A DNA stretch of 64,000 bases from Lactiplantibacillus songbeiensis (GTDB lineage Bacteria > Bacillota > Bacilli > Lactobacillales > Lactobacillaceae), in the NCBI RefSeq assembly GCF_005405125.1, contig NZ_BJDL01000023.1:1-64000 (forward strand). The letters run 5' to 3'. Below the pieces are notes generated by a model. That model did no database searches. It was given only the letters and a program-made list of their open reading frames with translations, and was not told the DNA's origin. The position numbers and the translations under genes were made by a program. Below are positions 33,048 through 42,523 of this stretch, piece after piece (the stretch's first letter is position 1; every line of letters starts with the position of its first letter).

Positions 33048-33647
33048 TTATTTCGAGTCAATCGCGACGCCAAATAAAATCATCTTAAGTAATGTTTGAA
33101 TCTGAGTCCGCTCATCAGCTTGCGGATCACCAATTCGATGGAAGCTATTGAACAACGGGCTCAAACTCGTTAAGTAAAAGTTAGCGGCCATCGCCGGGGT
33201 CACCCCATCCTGCAAGTGTAGCTCCGGTTGCGCAAAGCAACGCTGTAATGGTTGCACATAGTCACTCATAAAGATGCCACCTAATTCACGCATATGCGTT
33301 GGTGATAACTCTTTAAAACTCGTGTGAATCAATGTGAACACATCAGCCGGATGCTTGTGTGTTAATAGTAATGAAACTTCTGTCAATTGTTCTAACGGCG
33401 ATTCCTGCGACTGCGTCAAGATATCGGTAATCCCCTGTCGAACCTCATCGCCGACCGTGGTAATGACTGCTAGGAAAATGACTTCCTTATCCTTAAAGTG
33501 ATGATAAAGAGCCGGCTGCGTAATCCCGATGGCCTTGGCAATGTCTCGTGTACTTGTCGCCGCATAGCCATGCTTTAAAAATAACTCGCGAGCCGCATCT
33601 AAAATGGCCTGATGGGTTTTCGCCAGCTGTTCCGCACGCGTTACCAT
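33048..33647 (-). CDS. TetR/AcrR family transcriptional regulator
   Basis: A 199-residue regulator. The helix-turn-helix lies at about 10-55 with the family core ARELFLKHGYAATSTRDIAKAIGITQPALYHHF; the remainder is a divergent ligand domain, so the inducer cannot be named. The ATG at 33647 is chosen: GGAGG is 9 nt before it. It is directly upstream of the rpoBC promoter, on the same strand, with no partner gene. Whether it acts on rpoB is unknown. Confidence 0.9.
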   Translation of the reverse strand: MVTRAEQLAKTHQAILDAARELFLKHGYAATSTRDIAKAIGITQPALYHHFKDKEVIFLAVITTVGDEVRQGITDILTQSQESPLEQLTEVSLLLTHKHPADVFTLIHTSFKELSPTHMRELGGIFMSDYVQPLQRCFAQPELHLQDGVTPAMAANFYLTSLSPLFNSFHRIGDPQADERTQIQTLLKMILFGVAIDSK

Positions 33648-33750
33648 GCACATCACCCTCCTTCCAAAGTTTCCCTAGTATAATTTACACCATTTTGTCG
33701 ACGAGCGCGAGGGGGTGTTTGATGAATGGGCTAAATAAAATATGGTCTTT

Positions 33751-33920
33751 ACGTAGTTGAATCAGATTGCCACTCTGGTTGGTCCAGAATCGGCTGGAAC
33801 GTGGTGGTCGTGTTTGGAAGCCAAAAGTGCGGTCTTCCGATCCGGGCTTTATCTAAGTCGGAAAATCACCGACCAAGATAAACGACACCACTGAGCCAAT
33901 TCTGGCCCGCCCGCCGTTAA
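33751..33920 (-). repeat. Structured intergenic repeat, copy D (inverted orientation)
   Basis: Core at 33781-33913 on the minus strand. The closing stem (GGCCAGAATTGGCT / AGCCGATTCTGGACC), inner stem and first hairpin are kept; the second hairpin pairs imperfectly (CGGAAG/CTTCCA). Decayed left-arm sequence with GGGTTCTAAAATACTCAG continues to about 34000. Confidence 0.8.
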
Positions 33921-34064
33921 CTTGCAAAACTTGAAAAATTAACGATTAATTATTTTCAGTTCAGTCATTTAGCCGAGAGATTGGGTTCTAAAATACTCAG
34001 ACGTGCCGTCAGCTTTGAGCAATAACCAACTGATAACCCTATCCAGCATCGACAGCTATCAATA

Positions 34065-34105
34065 CAAAAAAGTCCAACGTCACCACATTAGGCAACATTG
34101 GACTT
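34065..34105 (-). terminator. Terminator of ctsR-clpC
   Basis: On the minus strand AAGTCCAA and TTGGACTT pair around a longer loop with additional partial pairing and are followed by a T-run, 15 bp after the clpC stop. Confidence 0.85.
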
Positions 34106-34119
34106 AGTCTGATTAACCT

Positions 34120-36633
34120 TTATTTCGAAGAAACGGTCGAACGACCATCTGACGAACTTGGTTGATTTTTAACATTAATGGTAATAACACCCTTGCTGGC
34201 ACCAATCGTGACTTGATCGTCAACTTTGATTTCACCAGTTAATAAGGATTCACTTAAGCGATCTTCAACTTCAGCTTGGAGGGCCCGCCGAATCGGCCGT
34301 GCCCCGTATTCTGGATCAAAACCAGCTTTAGCTACGACGTCAATTGCCGCTGGCGTAATCTTAATCTTAATACCTTGTTGGGCAACCCGGTCAACAATTT
34401 CTTGCGCCATCAACTTCACGATTTCGTGGAGTTCTTCACGGTTCAAGGAATGGAAGACGATGGTTTCGTCAATCCGGTTCAAGAATTCTGGACGGAAAGC
34501 CTTCCGCAGTTCTTCTCGAATCGTGGTTGAAACAGCTTGGTAATCATTAGCCTTATCAACCGCACCGAACCCAACAGACTTTTCATCCCGTAAGGTCGTC
34601 GCACCTAAGTTAGACGTCATGATTAAGATCGTATTCCGGAAGTCCACTTTACGGCCTTTTGAATCCGTCAAGTAACCGTCATCCAAGACTTGCAATAAAA
34701 TATTGAAGACATCAGGGTGTGCTTTTTCAACTTCATCGAAGAGGACCACAGAGTAAGGCTTTTGACGGACCTTTTCTGTTAATTGGCCCCCTTCGTCATA
34801 GCCGACATAGCCTGGCGCTGAACCAATCAAACGACTGGTTGAGTAACGTTCCATGTATTCAGACATATCAATCCGAATCATGTTGTCTTCGGAACCAAAC
34901 ATCGCTTCAGCCAACGCTTTCGCCAGTTCGGTCTTCCCAACCCCAGTCGGTCCAAGAAACATAAAGGACCCGATTGGCCGACTTGGATCTTTCAACCCAC
35001 TCCGAGCCCGTCGAATCGCGCGAGCTACCGCTGAAACGGCTTCTGGTTGACCAACGACTCGTTCATGCAAAATCTTTTCCAAGTTCACTAACCGTTCGCT
35101 TTCAGATTTTTGCAATTGCGTTAACGGTACGCCAGTCCATTCAGCAACGACTTGAGCGATATCTTCGCCAGTCACTTCTAGACTATACTTAGGCGCATCG
35201 CCAGCAGCGGCTTCTGCATCGTGGTTAGCTTGCTGGGTCTCTAACCGTTGCTTGAGTTTCATTTCTTGTTTACGGATTTCAGCCGCTTGTTCGAAATCTT
35301 GATCCTCAATGGCTGTTTCCTTTTGTTGCCGCAAAGTGGATAACTTATCCCGGTTCTTGGACAGCTTGGTTGGCTTGTCCATCTGATCAATCCGAACCTT
35401 CGCAGCGGCTTCATCCATTAAATCAATCGCCTTATCAGGTAAGAAACGGTCGCTAATGTAACGACTAGATAAGGTTACCGCTTGGCTAACAGCTTCATCG
35501 GTGATATTAACATGATGATGGACTTCATAGCGAGGCCGTAAACCGGTTAAAATTTCAACCGCTTCGTCATTAGTTGGTTCATCAACCATGACAGTGGCAA
35601 ACCGCCGTTCTAACGCGGCATCGGATTCAATATACTTTTGGTATTCATTTAAAGTGGTTGCCCCAATAGTTTGGAGTTCGCCACGTGCTAACGCTGGCTT
35701 CAAGATATTGGAGGCATCAATCGCCCCTTCAGCACCACCAGCACCAATTAAGGTATGCAATTCATCAATAAATAAGATGACATGCCCATCATTGTAGATT
35801 TCGTCGATCACTTTCTTCAAGCGATCTTCAAATTCACCACGATACTTGGTTCCAGCAACTAATGACCCCATATCTAGCATCATTAAGCGTTTGTCAGCCA
35901 TATCACTTGGCACATCGCCAGCGATAATCTTTTGGGCTAACCCTTCCGCAATCGCTGTCTTCCCAACACCGGGTTCACCGATTAAAACCGGATTGTTCTT
36001 CGTCCGGCGTGACAAGATCTGAATGACCCGCTTAACTTCCTTAGCACGACCAACAACCGGATCCATTTGTTTTTCACTGGCTAATTGCGTTAAATCACGC
36101 GCTAATGAATCCAAAGTTGGGGTGCCTTCTGTGCGCTTGCCATTGCCACCACGGGCCGGACCATTACCTTTACGCTTGTTCATGGCATCACTGACACCCA
36201 ACTTGCGTAAAACAACTTTGCGAGTTTGACCCAAATCTAAGTTTAAGTTCATTAAAATACGCGAGGAAAGGATACTCTCATCGGATAACATGGCTAACAG
36301 CAAATGTTCGGTCCCAATCTTATTGGCACCTAACCGCTTCGCTTCATCACCCGCCACAGATAAGATCTCCTTGGCTTTTGGTGAATATGGCAAATACGTG
36401 TCTTTACCAACATTGCTTAAAGTCCCGTAGCCAGTAAAGCGTTCGATTTCTTCACGAATATCGTCTTCCGTCACCGCGTATTGTTGTAAAACTTTATTAG
36501 CAATCCCATTCTTTTCAATGGCTAAAGCCAATAATAGATGTTCCGTGCCCACGGCTTGATGTTTAAAATACTTGGCCTGTTCTTGGGCCAAGACTAAGAC
36601 ACTTTTGGCACTGGGGGTAAATAGGTTATCCAT
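34120..36633 (-). CDS. clpC: ATP-dependent Clp protease ATPase subunit ClpC
   Basis: A 837-residue Hsp100 unfoldase for ClpP. The N-terminal double repeat (1-145), AAA module 1 with Walker [15 protein letters not shown] and Walker B FIDELHTL, the UVR-bearing middle domain (about 410-470), and AAA module 2 with [16 protein letters not shown] and the ClpP-type loop region are present. Second gene of the ctsR operon, 17 bp after ctsR. The mcsA/mcsB genes found between them in Bacillus are absent, as in other lactobacilli. Confidence 0.98.
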   Translation of the reverse strand: MDNLFTPSAKSVLVLAQEQAKYFKHQAVGTEHLLLALAIEKNGIANKVLQQYAVTEDDIREEIERFTGYGTLSNVGKDTYLPYSPKAKEILSVAGDEAKRLGANKIGTEHLLLAMLSDESILSSRILMNLNLDLGQTRKVVLRKLGVSDAMNKRKGNGPARGGNGKRTEGTPTLDSLARDLTQLASEKQMDPVVGRAKEVKRVIQILSRRTKNNPVLIGEPGVGKTAIAEGLAQKIIAGDVPSDMADKRLMMLDMGSLVAGTKYRGEFEDRLKKVIDEIYNDGHVILFIDELHTLIGAGGAEGAIDASNILKPALARGELQTIGATTLNEYQKYIESDAALERRFATVMVDEPTNDEAVEILTGLRPRYEVHHHVNITDEAVSQAVTLSSRYISDRFLPDKAIDLMDEAAAKVRIDQMDKPTKLSKNRDKLSTLRQQKETAIEDQDFEQAAEIRKQEMKLKQRLETQQANHDAEAAAGDAPKYSLEVTGEDIAQVVAEWTGVPLTQLQKSESERLVNLEKILHERVVGQPEAVSAVARAIRRARSGLKDPSRPIGSFMFLGPTGVGKTELAKALAEAMFGSEDNMIRIDMSEYMERYSTSRLIGSAPGYVGYDEGGQLTEKVRQKPYSVVLFDEVEKAHPDVFNILLQVLDDGYLTDSKGRKVDFRNTILIMTSNLGATTLRDEKSVGFGAVDKANDYQAVSTTIREELRKAFRPEFLNRIDETIVFHSLNREELHEIVKLMAQEIVDRVAQQGIKIKITPAAIDVVAKAGFDPEYGARPIRRALQAEVEDRLSESLLTGEIKVDDQVTIGASKGVITINVKNQPSSSDGRSTVSSK

Positions 36634-36650
36634 TGCGTTTCCTCGCTTTC

Positions 36651-37118
36651 TTAGCTTTCATAGCGCAGATGGTTCAAAATTCCAATAATAATCCGCGCGC
36701 GTAAACTGTTCTCTAAATCATGATCGTCAACCCCTAAGGTATTGCGATCAGTTGCGACTAATATCAATTGCGCCTCGCGCTGACTTAAAACCTCATCTTC
36801 GTAGAGACTTTGAACAACCGCGTAGGCATCCCGCTGGGTGATTGAATCCCCAATCACTTGAATCAAGGTATCCAACACGTCAGCATCATCGACTAGGTTA
36901 ACCTTTTCAATCCGAATATACCCGCCACCGCCACGCTTACTTTCAACTAAGTAGCCATTTTGAATGGTAAAACGAGTCTTAATCACATAGTTAATCTGCG
37001 AAGGTACCACGTTGAATAAATCCGCGATCTCAGACCGCCGAATTTCAACCTGCTCAGCGTCCGCCAAAATACTTTTTAAATATTTTTCGATGATATCGGA
37101 GATATTTTGACTTTGCAT
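36651..37118 (-). CDS. ctsR: Class III stress-gene repressor CtsR
   Basis: A 155-residue repressor of clp genes. It has the N-terminal winged helix with RRSEIADLFNVVPSQINYVIKTRF and the tetraglycine-type wing (RGGGGYIRIEK) that senses temperature. The ATG at 37118 is chosen; the longer frame starts on a GTG inside the AAAGGGTG site. It controls itself and clpC through the operator at 37141-37157. Confidence 0.97.
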   Translation of the reverse strand: MQSQNISDIIEKYLKSILADAEQVEIRRSEIADLFNVVPSQINYVIKTRFTIQNGYLVESKRGGGGYIRIEKVNLVDDADVLDTLIQVIGDSITQRDAYAVVQSLYEDEVLSQREAQLILVATDRNTLGVDDHDLENSLRARIIIGILNHLRYES

Positions 37119-37140
37119 CTGAATCACCCTTTACATTATC

Positions 37141-37157
37141 TTTGACTAATATTGACT
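37141..37157 (-). promoter_or_regulatory. CtsR operator
   Basis: On the minus strand AGTCAAT-ATT-AGTCAAA: two heptads in direct repeat with a 3-bp spacer, the known CtsR arrangement. It overlaps the expected transcription start, right behind the -10 box. Confidence 0.9.
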
Positions 37158-37160
37158 ATT

Positions 37161-37188
37161 ATTATACGAGGATAATCACAAATTGCAA
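37161..37188 (-). promoter_or_regulatory. Promoter of ctsR-clpC
   Basis: TTGCAA (37183-37188) and TATAAT (37161-37166), 16 bp apart, on the minus strand and immediately before the CtsR box. Confidence 0.8.
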
Positions 37189-37500
37189 AGAATAATACCT
37201 AAATGACGGCGGGAACCAACGCCCCACGGTTGTTTCAGCATAGCACGCCCCCGGCAAGCTTTCAATTGTTTGGACCAGGATTTTCGCAAATAAATGAGAA
37301 TTACATTAGGGAATTCGTAACCGAGTCAATATAACTAAATTTATCCACCGAATGGCCCAGTAACGACTGTGTTTAACCACTTACTGACCAGCCATCCAGT
37401 TATCATTGTGTGACGGGTCATCGTCAAGATTTATCAAGATACTTAATTAAGTGACTCATTGCCTTAATCAAATCATCATTTAAATAAGGTCTTAAAAAGG
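37189..37500. other. Gap without recognisable gene
   Basis: About 310 bp between the ctsR promoter and the tRNA terminator. I see no frame with a start, site and plausible product, and no copy of the structured repeat. Confidence 0.5.
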
Positions 37501-37502
37501 CA

Positions 37503-37530
37503 CAAAAAAAGCGTGACTGTATTCAGCCAC
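37503..37530 (-). terminator. Terminator of the tRNA operon
   Basis: On the minus strand GTGGCTG and CAGTCAC pair around AATA and are followed by GC and seven T, 20 bp after the last tRNA. Confidence 0.85.
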
Positions 37531-37549
37531 ACCAACCGTCTTTATTTAT

Positions 37550-37622
37550 CGGGAAAACAGGATTTGAACCTGCGACCCCTACGTCCCGAACGTAGTGCTC
37601 TACCAAGCTGAGCTACTTCCCG
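37550..37622 (-). tRNA. tRNA-Pro (CGG)
   Basis: A 73-nt cloverleaf: acceptor CGGGAAG with CTTTTCCCG-side pairing, anticodon stem CTACG/CGTAG, loop TTCGGGA giving anticodon CGG. CCA is not encoded. Confidence 0.95.
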
Positions 37623-37678
37623 TTAAAAAGATTAAATAAAAAGCCCTAGTTCAGAAAACTAAGACTGTTGTAATCGAT

Positions 37679-37751
37679 CGGGAAGACAGGATTCGAACCT
37701 GCGACCCCCTGGTCCCAAACCAGGTGCTCTACCAAGCTGAGCTACTTCCCG
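37679..37751 (-). tRNA. tRNA-Pro (TGG)
   Basis: A 73-nt cloverleaf nearly identical to its neighbour; anticodon stem CCTGG/CCAGG, loop TTTGGGA, anticodon TGG. The pair probably arose by duplication. Confidence 0.96.
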
Positions 37752-37758
37752 ATACCAA

Positions 37759-37832
37759 TGCACCCAGTAGGAGTCGAACCTACAACCTTCTGATTCGTAG
37801 TCAGACACTCTATCCAATTGCGCTATGGGTGC
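37759..37832 (-). tRNA. tRNA-Arg (ACG)
   Basis: A 74-nt cloverleaf: acceptor GCACCCA/TGGGTGC, anticodon loop CTACGAA, anticodon ACG (A34 read as inosine after TadA editing). Confidence 0.96.
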
Positions 37833-37841
37833 AAATTAAAA

Positions 37842-37927
37842 TGCCGAGGACCGGGATCGAACCGGTACGGTTATCACTAACCGCAGGATTTTAAGTCCTG
37901 TGCGTCTGCCAATTCCGCCACCCCGGC
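37842..37927 (-). tRNA. tRNA-Leu (TAA)
   Basis: An 86-nt class II tRNA with a long variable arm; anticodon stem CAGGA/TCCTG, loop CTTAAAA, anticodon TAA; acceptor GCCGGGG with CCTCGGC. Confidence 0.96.
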
Positions 37928-37935
37928 AAATTAAA

Positions 37936-38007
37936 AGCGGAAGACGGGATTCGAACCCGCGACCCCCACCATGGCAAGGTGATGTTCTACCACTGAACTA
38001 CTTCCGC
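37936..38007 (-). tRNA. tRNA-Gly (GCC)
   Basis: A 72-nt cloverleaf: acceptor GCGGAAG/CTTCCGC, anticodon loop TTGCCAT, anticodon GCC. Confidence 0.96.
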
Positions 38008-38032
38008 AAATTAAAAGCTATTAAGTTGTAAA

Positions 38033-38105
38033 TGCCGACTAGAGGATTCGAACCTCCGACCTCCTCATTACTAGTGAGATGCTCTGCCAACTGAGCTAAG
38101 TCGGC
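38033..38105 (-). tRNA. tRNA-Thr (AGT)
   Basis: A 73-nt cloverleaf: acceptor GCCGACT/AGTCGGC, anticodon loop CTAGTAA, anticodon AGT. An A34 threonine tRNA needs inosine editing or reads ACU directly. Confidence 0.94.
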
Positions 38106-38112
38106 ATGATAG

Positions 38113-38194
38113 TGCGGGTGAAGGGACTCGAACCCCCACGTCGTAAGACACTAGAACCTAAATCTAGCGCGTCTGCCAGTTCCGCCACACCCGC
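38113..38194 (-). tRNA. tRNA-Leu (TAG)
   Basis: An 82-nt class II tRNA: acceptor GCGGGTG/CACCCGC, anticodon stem CTAGA/TCTAG, loop TTTAGGT, anticodon TAG. First gene of the cluster. Confidence 0.96.
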
Positions 38195-38261
38195 ATGATC
38201 TTATTCATGCCGTTGTCGCGACTAACAACCTTACTTAATTACGCCTTTTGACAACTATTTA

Positions 38262-38290
38262 ACTTTATCATGATGTTAAATGCTTGTCAA
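38262..38290 (-). promoter_or_regulatory. Promoter of the tRNA operon
   Basis: TTGACA (38285-38290) and TAAAGT (38262-38267) on the minus strand, 17 bp apart, about 60 bp before the first tRNA. Confidence 0.75.
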
Positions 38291-38697
38291 CGTTTTTTTT
38301 AATTTTCTGGATAAACATGCTTTTTCAATGAATAAAAACTCATGTTTTTTCCGACAAGAAATATTATAGCACTGCTTTTGAATTTAGCAAACCCTTTTTC
38401 TAAAAAAAATTGAATTAAGCCTAAAGGACTGTCAGATTTCTTGCAACAACGGGCTTTTGCTGATGATGATTTTGAATTATGACTAGCTGCTAAGTGCTGA
38501 CAACCGGCCTCAGTTAACAGTCCCGTTCACCTCACCAACCGTGATCGTGCCCCTTCCAACCTCATACCAGCTTTATCAGCCACCTTTTCTCAGCGTGCCG
38601 TTACAATCAGTTGCGACACTAATATTAACGTCAAACTGATTAATTATTCAACCTTGCCCGCTGACGATTTAATCCAGCATGACTTTATAAGTCTGCT
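38291..38697. other. Gap without recognisable gene
   Basis: An AT-rich first half and a less AT-rich second half; no frame or RNA is recognisable. It runs up to repeat copy E. Confidence 0.5.
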
Positions 38698-38698
38698 T

Positions 38699-39086
38699 AT
38701 GCTTGGGGCTAGTTGGTTTAAATTGCCACTCTGGTTGGCCCAGAATCAGCTGGAACGTAGTGGCCGCGTTTTCTAGCCACAGTGCGGTCTTGAAAGCCGG
38801 GCTTTAGCTAAGTCGGAAAATCACCGACCAAGATAAACGACACCACTGAGCGAACTCTGGTCCGCCCAGCGTTAGTTAATCAAGATTAATGATTATCTAT
38901 TGTCGACCACAAATTTAGCCGAAAAGTTAGTTACTAAAATGCTCAGCTGTGGCGTTGGCCATCGTGCGAGTGTTCTGCTCGGCCTTAGAGTTTTGAAGGC
39001 CTCAACCTTAACTTCAAAATAACCCATGGCGTTCCAACATTTTAGCAACCAACCGTCAGGCGGCAATTTCAACTAACGCCGAGCAT
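38699..39086 (-). repeat. Structured intergenic repeat, copy E (longest form, inverted)
   Basis: The longest copy, about 388 bp. Both outer arms are present: GCTTGGGGCTAGTTGG at the left and CAACTAACGCCGAGC at the right are imperfect inverted repeats, and the right arm also holds CCAACCGTCAGGCGGCAATTTC, the complement of the usual left arm. The core at 38736-38876 is decayed: the second hairpin and closing stem have mismatches. This looks like an old copy. Confidence 0.8.
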
Positions 39087-39106
39087 ATATCAACTGATTT
39101 AAGCGT

Positions 39107-39137
39107 AAAAAAAGATCGCCAATGAAGGCGATCTTTC
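39107..39137 (-). terminator. Terminator of serS
   Basis: On the minus strand AAAGATCGCC and GGCGATCTTT form a 10-bp stem around TTCATT, followed by seven T; 11 bp after the serS stop. Confidence 0.92.
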
Positions 39138-39147
39138 AAGTTAAGCA

Positions 39148-40425
39148 TTAAGCTTGTTTTTCAATTTTAGTTTTACCATGCATGTAAGGTACCAAAACAT
39201 CTGGGATCGTAATTGACCCATCTTCGTTTTGGTAGTTTTCCATAATCGCAGCAACCGTCCGACCAACTGCTAAGCCACTCCCGTTCAACGTATGAACGAA
39301 TTGAAGCTTGCCGTCGTCATCTCGGTATTGGATATGGGCCCGGCGTGCTTGGAAATCAGTACAGTTCGAGCAACTTGAGATTTCACGATACTTGTCTTGT
39401 TCTGGGAACCAAACTTCCAAGTCATGCGTCATCGCAGCAGTAAAGCTCATGTCACCCGTGGTTAATGTAATCACGTGATATGGCAAATCGAGCTTCTTCA
39501 ATAATGATTCTGCATTATTGGTCAACTTTTCAAGTTCATCCCATGAATCTTCTGGCTTCGTGAACTTAACCATTTCAACCTTATTGAATTGGTGCAACCG
39601 GATCAACCCTTTAGTATCACGACCGGCACTCCCGGCTTCTTCACGGAAGGCTGGTGATAAGGCCGTAAAGTAAACGGGTAACTTTTCAGCTGGAATCACT
39701 TCGTCACGGTAGTAGTTGACCAATGGCACTTCGGCTGTTGGAATCAAGCTTAAGTCCTGCGTCGTAATCCGGAAAGCGTCATCCTTAAACTTAGGGAATT
39801 GGCCGGTTCCATACATTGATTCATCAGTTACCATATATGGTGGCAAAACTTCTGTATACCCTTCGGCTTCATGTTGATCCAAGAAGAAGTTATAGACAGC
39901 GCGTTCCAACTTAGCGCCATCACCGATGTAGTATAAGAAACGGCTACCAGAAACTTTAGCTCCGCGTTCGAAGTCCAAGATACCTAAGTCTTCGCCAAGT
40001 TCCCAATGGGCTTTAGGTTCAAAATCAAACTTCCGTGGTGTCCCGATGCGACGTAATTCAACCGCATCTTCTTCTTTTAAGCTAATTGGCACATCTGGAT
40101 GCGGCACATTCGGCAAATGGGCTGCCATATCTTGCACTTGGGCATCGGCTTTGCGACGATCATCATCTAACGTCTTGATTTCGGCACTAACTTGTTGCAT
40201 TTCAGCGATTTGGGCACTGGCGTCTTCTTTATTCCGCTTTAATTGTGAAATTTCACCAGAAACTTGGTTCCGCGTCGACTTCAACTGTTCACTCTTGGCA
40301 ATCAAGTCCCGGCGATCAGCATCGGCTTTGATCAAGTCATCAATCTGACTAGCAGCCACACCCCGGTGACCCAGCTGTTCTTTGAAGAAATCTGGTTTTT
40401 GACGAATCATTTTAACATCTAACAT
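39148..40425 (-). CDS. serS: Seryl-tRNA synthetase
   Basis: Charges tRNA-Ser. The 425-residue class II enzyme has an N-terminal coiled-coil arm (about 25-105, binds the long variable arm of tRNA-Ser) and the catalytic domain with motif 2 [21 protein letters not shown] and motif 3 [19 protein letters not shown]. The ATG at 40425 ([11 protein letters not shown]) has AAGGAGG upstream; a longer in-frame extension upstream runs into the T-box leader and is not translated. Controlled by the T-box. Confidence 0.98.
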   Translation of the reverse strand: MLDVKMIRQKPDFFKEQLGHRGVAASQIDDLIKADADRRDLIAKSEQLKSTRNQVSGEISQLKRNKEDASAQIAEMQQVSAEIKTLDDDRRKADAQVQDMAAHLPNVPHPDVPISLKEEDAVELRRIGTPRKFDFEPKAHWELGEDLGILDFERGAKVSGSRFLYYIGDGAKLERAVYNFFLDQHEAEGYTEVLPPYMVTDESMYGTGQFPKFKDDAFRITTQDLSLIPTAEVPLVNYYRDEVIPAEKLPVYFTALSPAFREEAGSAGRDTKGLIRLHQFNKVEMVKFTKPEDSWDELEKLTNNAESLLKKLDLPYHVITLTTGDMSFTAAMTHDLEVWFPEQDKYREISSCSNCTDFQARRAHIQYRDDDGKLQFVHTLNGSGLAVGRTVAAIMENYQNEDGSITIPDVLVPYMHGKTKIEKQA

Positions 40426-40454
40426 GAAAAAATCCTCCTTGACTAGCGATAAAT

Positions 40455-40680
40455 TTAGATAAAAAAACAGTCTCTCCTCCCAATTGGGACGAAGAGACTG
40501 CAATTCGCGGTACCACCCAAGTTCAGGATCATCATGATCCCACCCTTAAACGGATAACGGCTCTGCCGTGCAGTATTACCTGCCCACTTTGTCGCGTCGG
40601 AGTTTCGACACCCGGTTCACACCATCCACCGGTTCTCTGACTGTCTACTTAAAACGCGCCGTGTTTAATATTCTTCTATA
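40455..40680 (-). promoter_or_regulatory. T-box riboswitch controlling serS
   Basis: The leader holds the T-box sequence GGGTGGTACCGCG (about 40507-40519) and then a terminator at 40462-40500: CAGTCTCTTCGTCCC with GGGAGGAGAGACTG plus seven T. Uncharged tRNA-Ser would pair with the T-box bulge and favour the antiterminator. ACTCC in the region 40600-40612 is a possible UCC specifier, not proved. Confidence 0.95.
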
Positions 40681-40708
40681 CTATAAGGCATGTGCCACAA
40701 AAAGGCAA
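40680..40708 (-). promoter_or_regulatory. Promoter of serS
   Basis: TTGCCT (40703-40708) and TATAGT (40680-40685) on the minus strand are 17 bp apart and abut the stop codon of the upstream kinase gene. Confidence 0.65.
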
Positions 40709-41344
40709 CTAGCTTAAGCTGGCAACCTTATCATCGATCAACTGGATCACGTGTTGACGTGCATCGGCATCGGCGACGAAATCTAACTTATCACCATCGA
40801 TTTGCATCTTCGGACTGTGATCATAGTTGGCATACCACTGGTCATACCGGTCATTCAGCGTCTGATAATACTTATATAACGCTGGGTCTTGATCGATTTG
40901 TTCATAAGAACGGCCCCGCTTTTGGATTCGTTTTAACATCGTTTCAAACGAAATATTAATATGAATCAATAAGTCAGGACTCTTTTGATGCGGTGCTTCC
41001 GGCAATTCTTGCATCATGTTATTTAATAAGGAATCGTAAATATCAACTTCCGTACTCGTGGCCCGGCCTAAATCACCATTTAAATGGAATAAGAGTGAGT
41101 CTTCGAAGATTGAGCGATCGAGGACATCTAGGTCGTTGGCAAAAGCGGACTTGATACTACCTAAGCGTTTATTCAAAAAGTAGATTTGTAATAAAAACGC
41201 GTATTTTTTCGGGTCCTTATAGAATAATGGCAAAATAGGATTGTCATCGACTGATTCGTAGAACGCTTTGGAACCAAAATGGTCCGCTACCAAATGCGTC
41301 AAACTAGTCTTGCCGGCACCGATTGTTCCTGACATTACAAGCAT
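40709..41344 (-). CDS. Deoxynucleoside kinase (dAdo/dGuo kinase family)
   Basis: Salvages deoxynucleosides by 5'-phosphorylation. The 211-residue protein has Walker A GTIGAGKTSL, the DRS motif LDRSIFED and the lid segment with KRIQKRGRSYEQ, as in the dAK/dGK family of lactobacilli. Many lactobacilli carry two such genes in tandem; only one is here. GGAGAG precedes the ATG. An inverted repeat at 41364-41411 overlaps its promoter. Confidence 0.92.
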   Translation of the reverse strand: MLVMSGTIGAGKTSLTHLVADHFGSKAFYESVDDNPILPLFYKDPKKYAFLLQIYFLNKRLGSIKSAFANDLDVLDRSIFEDSLLFHLNGDLGRATSTEVDIYDSLLNNMMQELPEAPHQKSPDLLIHINISFETMLKRIQKRGRSYEQIDQDPALYKYYQTLNDRYDQWYANYDHSPKMQIDGDKLDFVADADARQHVIQLIDDKVASLS

Positions 41345-41363
41345 GGGGTTCTCTCCTTTTTAA

Positions 41364-41411
41364 CGTACAATATTGTCTAGTTTCATTTAAAGCAACACTA
41401 CATATTGTACG
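41364..41411 (-). promoter_or_regulatory. Promoter region of the kinase with a 10-bp inverted repeat
   Basis: CGTACAATAT (41364-41373) and ATATTGTACG (41402-41411) are perfect inverted repeats 28 bp apart. Between and over them lie TTGCTT and TATTGT with a 17-bp spacer on the minus strand. The repeat may be a divided operator or an mRNA hairpin. Confidence 0.5.
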
Positions 41412-41454
41412 CACCCCGTCACCAAAATGCAATATCTGGTTGATATTTCCTAAA

Positions 41455-42225
41455 TTACTTAGCGGCCTTTTCACGGGCTTTTAGCAAACTAACATATTGT
41501 TCGAGGGTTAAGTTGTGGGTCGTCATAAAGGCCGCACTCTTTTTACCTACATAACGGAAATGCCATGATTCATAATCAATCCCAGTTGACTTGGCGCCGC
41601 TCTTTGGAAATCGCAAAACAAACCCATAGTCTGGCGCATGCTTAATTAACCATTGTTGCCCTTTAGCTTTATCAGAACTGGATAAGAGCTGACTGTTATG
41701 GGCATTGAACCAACTGGTATTCATCACATCCGCGGCTAAGCCGGTCTGATGTTCACTCGCCCGTGGAATCGCCACGTATTCTTTCGTCAACTTCAAGGCC
41801 TGCTTTTCAGTCTTACCCTGTGCCTCATAATTCTCAATTGATTCATTCCAGACTTCTTTTTGATATTGGACAGACCGATAACCGGAGACTAAGGTGGCTG
41901 GATAACCGGCTCTTTCAGCGCCATTTAAAAAGGCGGTTAAGGGACTGACGATTGATTTGCGGACCGTGACCCCACCGACCGTTGCTTTATGAAACGTTAA
42001 TTCATTATATTTGTGCCACTTATTGACCACGATCAGATTAGCATCGGTCGACTTAACACCCTTCGGTAACGCCTTAATCAGCTTTTGTTGTTTACTTTGG
42101 GTGGCGGTGGTCTTCACCGCACTCGTCTGATGGCCTTTGCTGCTAGCATTAGATGCCGAACAGCCGCCGAGCATCCCAGCCAATGACACTAAGGCCAAGC
42201 TCTTCAAAATCACATTCTTTAACAT
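41455..42225 (-). CDS. D-Ala-D-Ala carboxypeptidase lipoprotein (VanY/peptidase M15B family)
   Basis: Trims peptidoglycan stem peptides outside the cell. The 256-residue protein begins MLKNVILKSLALVSLAGMLGGC, a lipoprotein signal with a LGGC lipobox, then a Ser/Thr/Lys tether. The catalytic domain (about 80-250) has zinc residues in SEHQTGLAADVM (His and Asp) and in ESWHFRYVG (Glu and His), plus SGYRSVQYQ. The ATG at 42225 follows GAGAGAAG. It stands alone; a role in vancomycin resistance is not implied. Confidence 0.92.
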   Translation of the reverse strand: MLKNVILKSLALVSLAGMLGGCSASNASSKGHQTSAVKTTATQSKQQKLIKALPKGVKSTDANLIVVNKWHKYNELTFHKATVGGVTVRKSIVSPLTAFLNGAERAGYPATLVSGYRSVQYQKEVWNESIENYEAQGKTEKQALKLTKEYVAIPRASEHQTGLAADVMNTSWFNAHNSQLLSSSDKAKGQQWLIKHAPDYGFVLRFPKSGAKSTGIDYESWHFRYVGKKSAAFMTTHNLTLEQYVSLLKAREKAAK

Positions 42226-42246
42226 TATCTTCTCTCTGCCTTTCAA

Positions 42247-42480
42247 CTTTCAGCGTAGCATACTCACACAACCGCATTCAGCTAATCACAATTATTTTGA
42301 AGTTACTTAACTATTCTGTAATATTTTTTGATTAACGTCAACTTAAGCTCAGATTACAATCATAATAAAAGACGAATTCACACCGTTAATGTGGTAACTT
42401 TCTTTAATTACCCTAACGCTGAGCTTGTTGCTGTTTGGTGCTATGGATGATTAGCAGTTTTCTCCAGGCTCCACAAGGTA
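42247..42480. other. Gap without recognisable gene
   Basis: AT-rich spacer between the carboxypeptidase and the permease terminator. It must hold the carboxypeptidase promoter, but I see no clear -35/-10 pair. Confidence 0.4.
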
Positions 42481-42481
42481 C

Positions 42482-42517
42482 AAAAAAGCGACTAAGCAAA
42501 TTGCCCAGTCACTTTTA
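42482..42517 (-). terminator. Terminator of the lysine permease gene
   Basis: On the minus strand AAGTGACT and AGTCGCTT pair with one G-U and are followed by six T. Confidence 0.8.
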
Positions 42518-42523
42518 AACTGA

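Noticed and set aside
37550-37751. The two proline tRNA genes as a repeat unit or integration site
   Set aside because: They are ordinary paralogous tRNAs with different anticodons; no integrase or partial tRNA copy is nearby.
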